Notes under the pieces: model-generated | The model's database searches: none | What the model saw: only the letters and a program-made list of their open reading frames with translations | What the model was told of the DNA's origin: nothing | In this document: positions 1-5,529 of the stretch, piece by piece | Layout: each line of letters opens with the position of its first letter | Position numbering within the stretch: position 1 is the first letter of the stretch | Made by a program: the position numbers and the translations under genes | NCBI GenBank assembly: GCA_026387845.1 | Contig: JAPLKX010000680.1 | Span: 1 to 5,529 of the forward strand | Reading direction: 5' to 3' | Length of the DNA: 5,529 nucleotides | Source: Candidatus Hydrogenedentota bacterium | GTDB lineage: Bacteria; Hydrogenedentota; Hydrogenedentia; Hydrogenedentales; SLHB01

Positions 1-1941
1 GTCCACGCCGATATTGGCCTCGGGCAAGGCTTCTTTTATCAGCGCCCGCACCCGCGTCATGACGTCCTCTTGTGAGGCCTCGCGTTGGCTAGGCGAAATC
101 AGGTTGACAAACATCATACCCCGGTTCACCGAGGAGCCGCCAGACCCCGCCATACCGAAACCGGCACTCACCTCTTTTTGTGAGTACACCAGCGTCTCGA
201 TCTTACGCAGCGCCTGATCCGTCGTGTAGATCGAGGTGCCGGTGGGCAACTCGTACCGAACCAGAAAGCTGCTTTCATCGGGCTGTGTCACAAACTGCCG
301 TTTGGCAAACGGAATCAGCGCAATGCCCGCTGCAAAAAACAGGATCGCTACGCCCAGTGTCGCCCAACGGTGGCGCAGCGCCTTGTCCAACGCCCAGCCG
401 TATGCCCGTTCGATCCCTTTAAACGCGTTTTCAAACAACGTGAAAACCCGGCCGTGGTGCGGGTCGTGCACCAGCAACCTCGAGCACAGCATCGGCGTCA
501 GCGTCAGCGACACCACCACCGATATGAACACCGCCAGCGCCACCGACAAACCAAACTGGAAAAAGAACCGGCCGATGATGCCTTTCATGAAGGCCACCGG
601 AATGAACACCGCCATAATCGAAGACGAAGCGGCAATCACCGGCAAAGCCACTTCGTTGGTGCCCACCCGCGACGCCTCCATCGCGCTGACGTTCCGGTCG
701 TTTTCGACGTGCCGAAAAATGTTCTCCAGCACGACAATCGCGTCGTCGATCACAATACCAATCGCCAGCGACATCGCCAGCATCGTCATGTTGTTGATCG
801 TGAACCCAAACGCGTACATCACCACAAAACAGCCGATGATCGAAACCGGGATGGACATCACGCTGATGAACGTCATCCGGAAGTTCCGCAAGAACAGCAC
901 CATCACCCCGCCTGTAAGCAGGCCACCGAGAAACAGGTCGAACATCACGTCGCGCATCGACTTCTCAATAAACGTCGACGAATCGTACGCCACCTCGACT
1001 GTCACGCCGGGCGGTGCGGTTTTCGCGGCTTCCGCCACGGTTTTTTTGATGGCCCGGGCCACCGCCACGGTGTTCGTGCCGGACTGTTTCATTACCCCCA
1101 GCCCAATCGACGCCATCCCGTTGTAGCGGGCCATCGACCGCAAATCTTCGGCGCCGTCGGTGACGGTTGCGACTTCTTTGAGCCGGATCACGCCGCCCGG
1201 TGTGCGTGTGATGACCAGTTCTTCGAGTTCTTTGGCGGATTTGAATTCACCTTCTATTTTGACGACAAATTCTTTATTTGGCTGCTCGACGCGCCCGCCC
1301 GGCAGTTCAATGTGATTGGCCCGGATCGCTCCCGCCACATCCACAGGCGTCAGGCCCCTGGCCTCGAGCGCCTTCGGATCGAGCCACACCCGGATTTCCC
1401 GGTCCCGAAACCCGCCCATCTCGACCAAGCCGACGCCCGAGGTAGATTCCAACCGCACCCGCAGCGCATCATCGGCATACCGCGCCATTTCCCGATAGCT
1501 GCCGGCGCTGGTCACCGCCACCCACAGGATCGGCTGGCTGGCGATATCCAGCTTGTCCACTACCGGCGGGTACAGGTCCAGCGGCAGTTCATACTGCGCC
1601 AAGTTGATCTTTGCGCGGACCTCCTGCGCGGCCACATCAATATCCTTGGACAACACGAACTGGACGGTTATCTGCGAGGAGCCCTCGCGCGACGTCGACT
1701 GAATGGTCTTCACGCCTTCAATGGTGTTGATGTAGGATTCGAGGACGTCCGTGACGTCGGAGTCCATGATGTCCGGGTCGGCCCCACGCAATACCGAACT
1801 GACCGTAACCGTGGGAAACTCCACTTCCGGGAAGAGGTCTACGCCCATCCCCATCAAAGCGAAGTAACCGAAAATAAGCGTCGCCGCCGTGAACAGGATA
1901 ACGGTTACCGGTTTCTTGATGGCGGTATCCGACATGATCAT
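1..1941 (-). CDS. RND-superfamily efflux permease (AcrB/MdtB-like), C-terminus beyond left edge
   Basis: This is an inner-membrane proton-driven efflux permease of the AcrB type, which normally works with a periplasmic adaptor and an outer-membrane channel. The visible 647 residues are roughly the first 60% of a protein usually about 1,020-1,060 residues long; the reading frame is open to the edge. The first membrane segment is at about residues 11-32, followed by a DLFPEVEFPTVTV stretch typical of the family. The first periplasmic porter half follows, then membrane segments at about 334-351, 361-381, 386-405, 435-455 and 463-485. The fourth contains GIVIDDAIVVLEN with D399 and D400, matching the proton-relay pair D407/D408 of AcrB. 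A further segment starts at about 527, and the second periplasmic half at about 548. The ATG at 1941 lies 3 bases after the regulator's stop; an in-frame ATG at 1935 is less well spaced from the GGAGAG site. The substrate cannot be told from the sequence. Confidence 0.96.
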   Translation of the reverse strand, partial: MIMSDTAIKKPVTVILFTAATLIFGYFALMGMGVDLFPEVEFPTVTVSSVLRGADPDIMDSDVTDVLESYINTIEGVKTIQSTSREGSSQITVQFVLSKDIDVAAQEVRAKINLAQYELPLDLYPPVVDKLDIASQPILWVAVTSAGSYREMARYADDALRVRLESTSGVGLVEMGGFRDREIRVWLDPKALEARGLTPVDVAGAIRANHIELPGGRVEQPNKEFVVKIEGEFKSAKELEELVITRTPGGVIRLKEVATVTDGAEDLRSMARYNGMASIGLGVMKQSGTNTVAVARAIKKTVAEAAKTAPPGVTVEVAYDSSTFIEKSMRDVMFDLFLGGLLTGGVMVLFLRNFRMTFISVMSIPVSIIGCFVVMYAFGFTINNMTMLAMSLAIGIVIDDAIVVLENIFRHVENDRNVSAMEASRVGTNEVALPVIAASSSIMAVFIPVAFMKGIIGRFFFQFGLSVALAVFISVVVSLTLTPMLCSRLLVHDPHHGRVFTLFENAFKGIERAYGWALDKALRHRWATLGVAILFFAAGIALIPFAKRQFVTQPDESSFLVRYELPTGTSIYTTDQALRKIETLVYSQKEVSAGFGMAGSGGSSVNRGMMFVNLISPSQREASQEDVMTRVRALIKEALPEANIGVD

Positions 1942-1944
1942 GGC

Positions 1945-2622
1945 TTAACGACTCTCCTGCACGCCGGCCGGCGGCGAAACCGCTTCGATCCACCGGAAAA
2001 ACGCATCCCGCACCTTCTCGATGCGCGCCTCGAGCGGTTCATTAGTGCCGTGCTGGGCCCAATATGCCGCCGAAGCGTTCGTGATCCCTTCCAGGCACAG
2101 CGTCAGGTAAAGCGGGTCGGCCTGCCGGAAAACATGCTGGCCCATGCCGCGCTCAAAAACCTTGCTCACCTCCACCAGGTAGCTCCGATACATCTCCCGA
2201 ACCCGCTCCGGAAACGCCGGCACAGGATCCATCTGGCTCCCCGGCGCGTTTTCCAGGAAAATCCGGAAAAAGCCACGGTGCGAGTCCCAATGCATTACCC
2301 GAAGCACAATCAGGTTTTCCAGCGCCCTCACCGCGTCCGGCTCTCCTTTGACATTGCGCTCAAAGTCGCCCCGGAACTCCTCCGTAATCTTCTCAAGCAC
2401 CTCGATATACAACTCCTCCTTATTCTTGAAAAAGTTGTATAACGTCCCTACTGAGAAATCCGCCTCCTGCGCTATCTGCTCAACCGTCGCCTTGTGAAAT
2501 CCCCTTAAAATGAACACCTTCTCCGCCGCGTCAAGAATGTCCCGACGGTGAGCTTCACGCTCCCGTTCCTTCCGGGTCGACACCGTTGGATCATGATGCG
2601 CCAAGGTGAATTTTCCCGCCAA
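1945..2622 (-). CDS. TetR/AcrR-family transcriptional regulator
   Basis: This is a one-component, ligand-responsive DNA-binding repressor, expected to act as a cytoplasmic dimer. The N-terminal TetR domain spans about residues 22-70: RRDILDAAEKVFILRGF, then the helix-turn-helix TVEQIAQEADFSVGTLYNFF at 47-66, followed by the usual FKNKEELY. The remaining C-terminal part (to 225) is the variable helical ligand and dimer domain, for which no ligand can be inferred. Length is normal for the family. The start is uncertain. TTG at 2622 is the first possible start after an in-frame stop at 2664-2662, but no clear ribosome binding site precedes it. TTG at 2604 or GTG at 2583 would give a shorter N-terminus; the latter would read MSTRKERERE, which looks natural for this family. 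The close RND gene suggests it controls that pump and probably itself. Confidence 0.95.
   Translation of the reverse strand: MAGKFTLAHHDPTVSTRKEREREAHRRDILDAAEKVFILRGFHKATVEQIAQEADFSVGTLYNFFKNKEELYIEVLEKITEEFRGDFERNVKGEPDAVRALENLIVLRVMHWDSHRGFFRIFLENAPGSQMDPVPAFPERVREMYRSYLVEVSKVFERGMGQHVFRQADPLYLTLCLEGITNASAAYWAQHGTNEPLEARIEKVRDAFFRWIEAVSPPAGVQESR
1952..1957 (-). promoter_or_regulatory. Ribosome binding site of the RND permease gene
   Basis: GGAGAG on the minus strand lies inside the last codons of the tetR gene, 10 bases before the ATG at 1941 and 16 before the ATG at 1935. The spacing favours the upstream ATG. Its position within the preceding coding region, with a 3-base intergenic gap, points to translational coupling of regulator and pump. 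Confidence 0.6.
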
Positions 2623-2659
2623 GTTTATTACGCTGCCCCGGGCGCCAGTGCAAGCCCCG

Positions 2660-2674
2660 GCTCACAATTTGAGC
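2660..2674. promoter_or_regulatory. Candidate TetR operator (inverted repeat)
   Basis: GCTCA-caatt-TGAGC is an inverted repeat with perfect 5-bp arms; one further pair in the spacer also matches. The outer flanks CGG and CCG extend the symmetry if one extra base is allowed on the right. It lies about 10-24 bases downstream of the transcription start predicted from the minus-strand promoter at 2690-2718, a common place for a TetR-family repressor to block its own transcription. Binding by the neighbouring TetR protein is inferred from position and symmetry only. Confidence 0.5.
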
Positions 2675-2689
2675 GCCGATTCAAGACTC

Positions 2690-2718
2690 ATCTTAGACCC
2701 CACCCACCCATCCGTCAA
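2690..2718 (-). promoter_or_regulatory. Sigma70-type promoter for tetR-RND
   Basis: On the minus strand, TTGACG (2718-2713) and TAAGAT (2695-2690) are separated by exactly 17 bases. Each hexamer is one or two bases from the housekeeping consensus. The expected transcription start is near 2683, giving a leader of about 61 bases to the TTG at 2622. The AT-rich stretch at 2723-2742 sits directly upstream, where an UP element would be. Confidence 0.7.
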
Positions 2719-2722
2719 GCAG

Positions 2723-2741
2723 TTTTACAACTTTTTTACAA
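2723..2741. repeat. Paired TTTTACAA direct repeat in the divergent promoter region
   Basis: TTTTACAA occurs at 2723-2730 and again at 2734-2741, a period of 11 bp, close to one helical turn. The block lies just upstream of the tetR -35 box (about -40 to -58 from the predicted start), so it may be an UP element for that promoter. It also lies about 95 bp upstream of the rightward VWA gene and could hold a regulator site or the -35 region for that operon. I see no convincing -10/-35 pair facing right. Confidence 0.45.
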
Positions 2742-2797
2742 ATTCTTTGCGCTGGTTTCACCACTTCAAGGGGTAATCGGGCCATCCTAGTCTCATC

Positions 2798-2813
2798 GGC
2801 GCGAAGACGCGCC
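2798..2813 (+). promoter_or_regulatory. GC-rich leader hairpin before the VWA gene
   Basis: GGCGCG-aaga-CGCGCC forms a perfect 6-bp, all-GC stem with a 4-base loop. It ends 7 bases before the AAGGAG ribosome binding site at 2821-2826. There is no T-run after it, so it is not an intrinsic terminator. In the mRNA leader it could stabilise the transcript or affect ribosome access. Its role is inferred from position only. Confidence 0.45.
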
Positions 2814-2820
2814 CCAACAG

Positions 2821-2826
2821 AAGGAG
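2821..2826 (+). promoter_or_regulatory. Strong ribosome binding site of the VWA gene
   Basis: AAGGAG lies 7 bases before the ATG at 2834, an ideal spacing that fixes this start. The surrounding 8-mer AGAAGGAG is identical to the one before the SIMPL gene. Confidence 0.85.
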
Positions 2827-2833
2827 ACTCAAC

Positions 2834-4234
2834 ATGTCCAGATTCGAGGGACTGACAGCCTGGGCGCTGGTTGCGTGCGCCCTAGTTACCCCTGTGGCGA
2901 TGACAGAGCCGGTGGCGGTGGATGTGGCGACGAGTTCGCCGGTGGTTCTTGCGGGCCAGAAACAGACCATATACCTGCGGGTCGCGCTAACCGGGCAGGA
3001 CGGCACGCAGCAGCGGCGGCGCGCCCCGGTGAACCTGGCGATTGTGTTGGACAGGTCGGGCTCGATGTCTGGCGCGAAATTGGACCGGGCAAAGGACGCG
3101 GCCATCCATGCGATCGGCCGGCTTCACGATGACGACATCGTCTCCGTGGTCGCATACGACTCGAACGTCGAGGTGATTGTGCCGGCAACGAAGGCTTCGG
3201 AACGCCAAGCCATCTACCAGGCGATCCTCCGGTTGCAGCCGGGCGCTTCGACCGCGCTGTTTGCGGGCGTCAGCAAGGGGGCTCAGGAAGTACGGAAGTT
3301 CATGGGGCAAGTCCACGTGAAGGCCGATACGGCCCGCGGTGACGTGTTCGAGTTTGCCACGTCGCCGTATGTCAACCGGATCGTCCTGCTTTCCGATGGG
3401 CTGGCCAATGAGGGCCCAAGCACCCCGGGCGCGCTGGCGGACCTGGGCATGTCGCTGGGCAGGGAAGGTATCGCCGTAAGCACGCTCGGCCTGGGCGAGG
3501 ACTATAACGAAGACCTCATGACGGCCCTCGCACAGAAAAGCGACGGCAACCACGTGTTCATCCGCACCGAAGCCGATATGCAGGCGGCGTTTGACAGAGA
3601 ATTGGGAGACGTCTTGTCCGTAGTTGCCAAAGAAGTGCGAATCAAAATTGAGTTTCCGGAAGGGGTGCGGCCGGTGCGTCTGCTTGGCCGGGATGCCGAA
3701 GTGGCCGGGCAGGTCATCACCACTTCCCTCAACCAGGTATACGACGGCCAGATGAAGTATGTGCTGGTGGAAGCGGAATTGCCGGCCCTCACGGTTGCGG
3801 AATCCTTCCCTGTGGCGACCGTGGATGTGGAGTACGTGGACACGGCGGGCGTTGCCACTATTGCGCACAAGATGGCGCAGGTTCAGGTCACAAACCAGCC
3901 CGAACTCGCCCGCGAAACGATCGATAAGAGCGTGATGGTGTCGGTTGCCCAGCAAATTGGCGTCGAAAACAACCTAATCGCTATGGAACTGCGCGACCAG
4001 GGCAAGCTGGAAGAAAGCAAGCGGCTGCTGAAGGATAACGTCACCTATCTCGAAAAACAGGCAGCGGATTTTGACAGCCCCGCCCTGCGCGATGATGCAA
4101 AAAAGAACGGCTCCGTCGTGGTCCAGTGGACCGACGAGGGGACCTGGAAAAGCGTGAGAAAGGAAATGCGCGAATACCAGCACAATACGGCAAACCAGCA
4201 GAGCAACTATGTCGGTGCAGCGAAAACCCGTTAA
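2834..4234 (+). CDS. Exported von Willebrand factor type A (VWA) domain protein
   Basis: VWA domains bind a divalent metal and usually mediate protein-protein contacts; the partner here is unknown. The 466-residue protein starts with a hydrophobic stretch (about 7-23), probably a Sec signal peptide. LVAC at 12-15 resembles a lipobox, but it sits inside a short hydrophobic core, so lipoprotein processing is uncertain. A beta-rich segment (about 25-65) precedes the VWA domain (about 66-260). The metal site (MIDAS) is complete: D73, S75, S77 in DRSGSMSG, T140 in GAST, and D188 in LLSDG. The family's GLGEDYNEDLM stretch is at 219-229. Another beta-rich domain (about 265-352) and a charged helical tail (about 358-450) follow, as in bacterial YfbK-like or 'Ca-activated chloride channel'-like VWA proteins, a label that does not establish channel activity. 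A segment at about 155-177 seems longer than in relatives I recall. The SIMPL gene follows 15 bases downstream. Confidence 0.93.
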   Translation: MSRFEGLTAWALVACALVTPVAMTEPVAVDVATSSPVVLAGQKQTIYLRVALTGQDGTQQRRRAPVNLAIVLDRSGSMSGAKLDRAKDAAIHAIGRLHDDDIVSVVAYDSNVEVIVPATKASERQAIYQAILRLQPGASTALFAGVSKGAQEVRKFMGQVHVKADTARGDVFEFATSPYVNRIVLLSDGLANEGPSTPGALADLGMSLGREGIAVSTLGLGEDYNEDLMTALAQKSDGNHVFIRTEADMQAAFDRELGDVLSVVAKEVRIKIEFPEGVRPVRLLGRDAEVAGQVITTSLNQVYDGQMKYVLVEAELPALTVAESFPVATVDVEYVDTAGVATIAHKMAQVQVTNQPELARETIDKSVMVSVAQQIGVENNLIAMELRDQGKLEESKRLLKDNVTYLEKQAADFDSPALRDDAKKNGSVVVQWTDEGTWKSVRKEMREYQHNTANQQSNYVGAAKTR

Positions 4235-4235
4235 G

Positions 4236-4241
4236 AAGGAG
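4236..4241 (+). promoter_or_regulatory. Ribosome binding site that decides the SIMPL start
   Basis: AAGGAG lies only 2 bases before the ATG at 4244 but 8 bases before the in-frame ATG at 4250. Normal spacing is about 5-9 bases, so the second ATG is the likely start. The site begins just after the VWA stop codon (4232-4234), which supports one transcript for both genes. Confidence 0.8.
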
Positions 4242-4249
4242 TAATGAAA

Positions 4250-4990
4250 ATGCGTTCAATATGGTGTCCAATTCTGATCCTTGCGGCCGGCGTTGCCGCC
4301 GCCGCGGCTCCCGAAACCGTCCATTCAGTCAGCGTCACGGGCACGGCTGTCACGCGCGTCGCGCCCGACATCGTCTCCTGGAACATCGCCGTATGGGATC
4401 AGGGCGAACTGGCCCAAGCCAAGACGCGCAACGAGCAGAAAACGCAGGCCGTCCTCGACGTGATCCGCCGGCTGGGCGTCGCGCCGGAAGACGTGCAAAC
4501 GGATTATCTGCGCGTCGAGCAGCAGTACGACCAGAAGATGATGCCGCGGCGGATCAGCATCGGCTGGATTGTCTCGCGGAACATCACATGCAAGCAGCGC
4601 GACCTGGCCCGGTTCGACGAGTTTATCAACCAACTCCTCGACATGGCGGACGTCGACGTCAGGTATTCGCTCGAAACGTCCCGGTACCACGAGATGCGCA
4701 AAGAAACCCGACTGAATGCGTTGCGGCTGGCCAAAGAGAAGGCGGAGGCGATGTGCAACGCGGTGGGTGAAACCCTGGGCAGGGTGATTTCGATGCAGGA
4801 GCAGCAACCCGCTCCCTACTGGTCCGGCCGGGCCGGCATCAGCAACGGGTCCTTCGCGGCCAGCAATGCCGCCTTCTCCGAGGCCGGACCCACACCGGCC
4901 CAAGACGAAGTGGCGGAAAAGTCTACGATGGCGCCTGGGCTCATCGAAATCAGCGAGAGCGTCAACGTCTCCTTTGAAATCGGCCAGTAA
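4250..4990 (+). CDS. Exported SIMPL-domain (DUF541, YggE/BP26-like) protein
   Basis: SIMPL-domain proteins such as YggE and Brucella BP26 are periplasmic or envelope proteins; some form large oligomeric rings, and YggE has been linked to oxidative stress. The biochemical role is poorly defined. This protein has 246 residues from the chosen ATG (248 from the ATG at 4244, which is too close to the ribosome binding site). A signal peptide covers about 1-20 (hydrophobic core then AAAAAP, likely cut near A20). Family features follow in order: VSVTGTAVTRVAPD (27-40), LGVAPEDVQTDYLRVEQQY (75-93), the RDLARFDEFINQLLD helix (117-131), LNALRLAKEKAEAM then VGETLGRVISM (155-182), and a final IEISESVNVSFEI strand (232-244). 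A Gly/Ser/Ala/Pro-rich linker (187-230) separates the last two elements. It is cotranscribed with the VWA gene, so the two may act together in the envelope; that link is inferred. Confidence 0.92.
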   Translation: MRSIWCPILILAAGVAAAAAPETVHSVSVTGTAVTRVAPDIVSWNIAVWDQGELAQAKTRNEQKTQAVLDVIRRLGVAPEDVQTDYLRVEQQYDQKMMPRRISIGWIVSRNITCKQRDLARFDEFINQLLDMADVDVRYSLETSRYHEMRKETRLNALRLAKEKAEAMCNAVGETLGRVISMQEQQPAPYWSGRAGISNGSFAASNAAFSEAGPTPAQDEVAEKSTMAPGLIEISESVNVSFEIGQ

Positions 4991-5008
4991 GTCGAACGAG
5001 GGCGGCCC

Positions 5009-5079
5009 GCGAAAAACGGGAACGGGGACTGCCACCTCTTTCGGCAGTTTGAAGAGAGGTGGCTGTACCCGCTTTTCGC
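5009..5079. repeat. Imperfect 71-bp two-tier inverted repeat after the operon
   Basis: The outer arms are GCGAAAAACGGG (5009-5020) and CCCGCTTTTCGC (5068-5079), pairing at 11 of 12 positions. In a minus-strand RNA the odd position would be a G-U pair. The inner arms GCCACCTCT (5031-5039) and AGAGGTGGC (5055-5063) pair perfectly over 9 bp around a 15-base loop. The two tiers are joined by unequal spacers of 10 and 4 bases. CTGCC (5029-5033) and GGCAG (5043-5047) could form a competing small hairpin. It starts 18 bases after the SIMPL stop. No T-run follows, so it is not a classical intrinsic terminator. It may stall transcription, protect the mRNA 3' end, or be a dispersed REP/MITE-like element. 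Confidence 0.75.
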
Positions 5080-5114
5080 ATCACCGGTGGCCGTGGGCGG
5101 ATCCTCAATTTATG

Positions 5115-5120
5115 TATAAT
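5115..5120 (+). promoter_or_regulatory. Perfect TATAAT -10 box before the membrane-protein gene
   Basis: TATAAT matches the sigma70 -10 consensus exactly, and TATG lies immediately upstream. No good -35 hexamer is found 16-18 bases upstream (the region reads CCGTGGGC), so the promoter may need an activator or another sigma factor. The expected start near 5127 would give a leader of about 23 bases to the TTG at 5150. The box lies beyond the inverted repeat, which suggests the downstream gene has its own promoter. Confidence 0.5.
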
Positions 5121-5149
5121 GGTAGCTAAGAAATTGATCGGAAAAGACT

Positions 5150-5529
5150 TTGAAACCACGCCTCCTAATCATCTTTGCGCTGATCGTGCTGGCGCCCCTT
5201 CTGGTCCTGGGCTGGCTGGGGTTTCGCGTGGCCCTCAACGAGCGGGACGCTCTCCAAAGCAGGATGCGCGAGGTCCTGCTGGGGCGTCTGCGCGATATAG
5301 ACGCCGACATCCGGGCCTTGATTGAAGAGCGCGAACGAATCAGTCTGGCCGAGGGGGCAACACTCGAGGCCGATGCCGGCCAGGCGCGCGCCGTGGCTGC
5401 CAGGTCGCCGCTCGTGCGCCAGTACGTGATTTTGCGGCTGGACGGCCGCCTCGAATATCCCTCGCCCGACGGACCTCTTACCGAAGATGAAAAGGCGTTC
5501 TTGGAAAGAACCCGTTCGATCTGGGAAAG
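5150..5529 (+). CDS. Membrane-anchored protein, possibly a sensor histidine kinase N-terminus; runs off right edge
   Basis: Only 126 codons are visible and no catalytic domain is reached, so function is open. The frame begins at TTG 5150, the first possible start after an in-frame TGA at 5135-5137; a weak GGAAAAG lies at 5140-5146. The protein opens with MKPR and one strong membrane segment (about 4-24, Leu/Ile/Val-rich, inside-positive). A charged helical stretch follows (about 29-66, RDALQSRMREVLLGRLRDIDADIRALIEERERI) that could form a coiled coil. A mixed region then contains SPLVRQYVILRLDGRLEYP (86-104), resembling the start of an extracytoplasmic sensing domain. This layout is common in sensor kinases and other single-pass receptors; the kinase reading is an inference. 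Codon use looks like that of its neighbours, and the frame stays open to the edge. Confidence 0.75.
   Translation, partial: MKPRLLIIFALIVLAPLLVLGWLGFRVALNERDALQSRMREVLLGRLRDIDADIRALIEERERISLAEGATLEADAGQARAVAARSPLVRQYVILRLDGRLEYPSPDGPLTEDEKAFLERTRSIWE

Noticed and set aside
370..2442. A 690-codon open frame on the plus strand
   Set aside because: It is antisense to the RND and tetR genes, very rich in His, Arg, Pro and Asp, has no recognisable domain or ribosome binding site, and is explained by GC-biased codon use of the real genes on the other strand.
2662..2691. A 9-codon upstream reading frame (MSLESALKL) before tetR
   Set aside because: Its ATG overlaps the predicted -10 box, so it would not be in the transcript, and it has no ribosome binding site.
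2735..2763. Rightward sigma70 promoter with TTTACA as -35
   Set aside because: At 17 bases spacing the -10 position reads TCACCA, far from consensus. The alternative TTCAAG/TAGTCT pair (2765-2793) is also weak.
2987..3955. A 322-codon open frame on the minus strand
   Set aside because: It is antisense to the VWA gene, whose MIDAS motif, signal peptide and ribosome binding site are clear. The antisense product is His/Arg-rich with no domain.
4325..5035. A 236-codon open frame on the minus strand
   Set aside because: It mirrors the SIMPL gene and shows only shadow-like composition. The plus-strand frame carries the family motifs.
5009..5079. Classical Rho-independent terminator
   Set aside because: The stem is long and interrupted, and no run of T follows on either strand. 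The neutral label of inverted repeat was kept.
5082..5089. CACCGGTG 8-bp palindrome
   Set aside because: Such short palindromes are expected by chance in GC-rich DNA, and nothing else marks it as a regulatory site.
5059..5325. An open frame containing MVAKKLIGKDFETT on the plus strand
   Set aside because: It overlaps the TTG-started frame at 5150, which encodes a clear membrane segment and stays open to the window edge. The rival frame ends at 5325, has no ribosome binding site and has shadow-like composition.

Overview
The window has moderately high GC and dense protein coding. It looks like part of a chromosome of a Gram-negative (diderm) bacterium, because it encodes an RND efflux permease and two proteins with export signals. 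Nothing in the sequence fixes the taxon. The gene style and the mix of strong AAGGAG ribosome binding sites with TTG starts would fit a PVC-like or other environmental lineage, but that is a guess.

The left half (1-2622) is read on the minus strand. A TetR-family regulator is followed, after a 3-base gap, by a large RND-superfamily efflux permease that runs off the left edge with 647 residues visible. In front of the regulator is a near-consensus sigma70 promoter (TTGACG, 17-base spacer, TAAGAT). An inverted repeat just downstream of the expected transcription start is a good candidate operator. Together these suggest an autoregulated regulator-pump transcript. No membrane fusion protein lies between regulator and pump.

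The middle (2623-2833) is a 211-bp divergent control region. It holds the tetR promoter and operator, two TTTTACAA repeats 11 bp apart, and a GC-rich hairpin in the leader of the rightward operon.

The right half (2834-4990) is a two-gene plus-strand operon. The first gene encodes an exported von Willebrand factor A (VWA) protein with an intact MIDAS metal site. The second encodes an exported SIMPL-domain (DUF541/YggE/BP26-like) protein. Both are preceded by the same 8-mer, AGAAGGAG. The operon is followed by an imperfect 71-bp inverted repeat that may end transcription or be a REP/MITE-like element.

A perfect TATAAT box at 5115-5120 then precedes a TTG-started gene (5150 to the right edge). 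It encodes a membrane-anchored protein whose N-terminus looks like that of a sensor kinase, but no catalytic domain is in view. The most unusual part is the pairing of VWA and SIMPL envelope proteins, divergent from a TetR/RND unit and followed by a possible sensor. The individual families are known; I do not know an established function for the pair.
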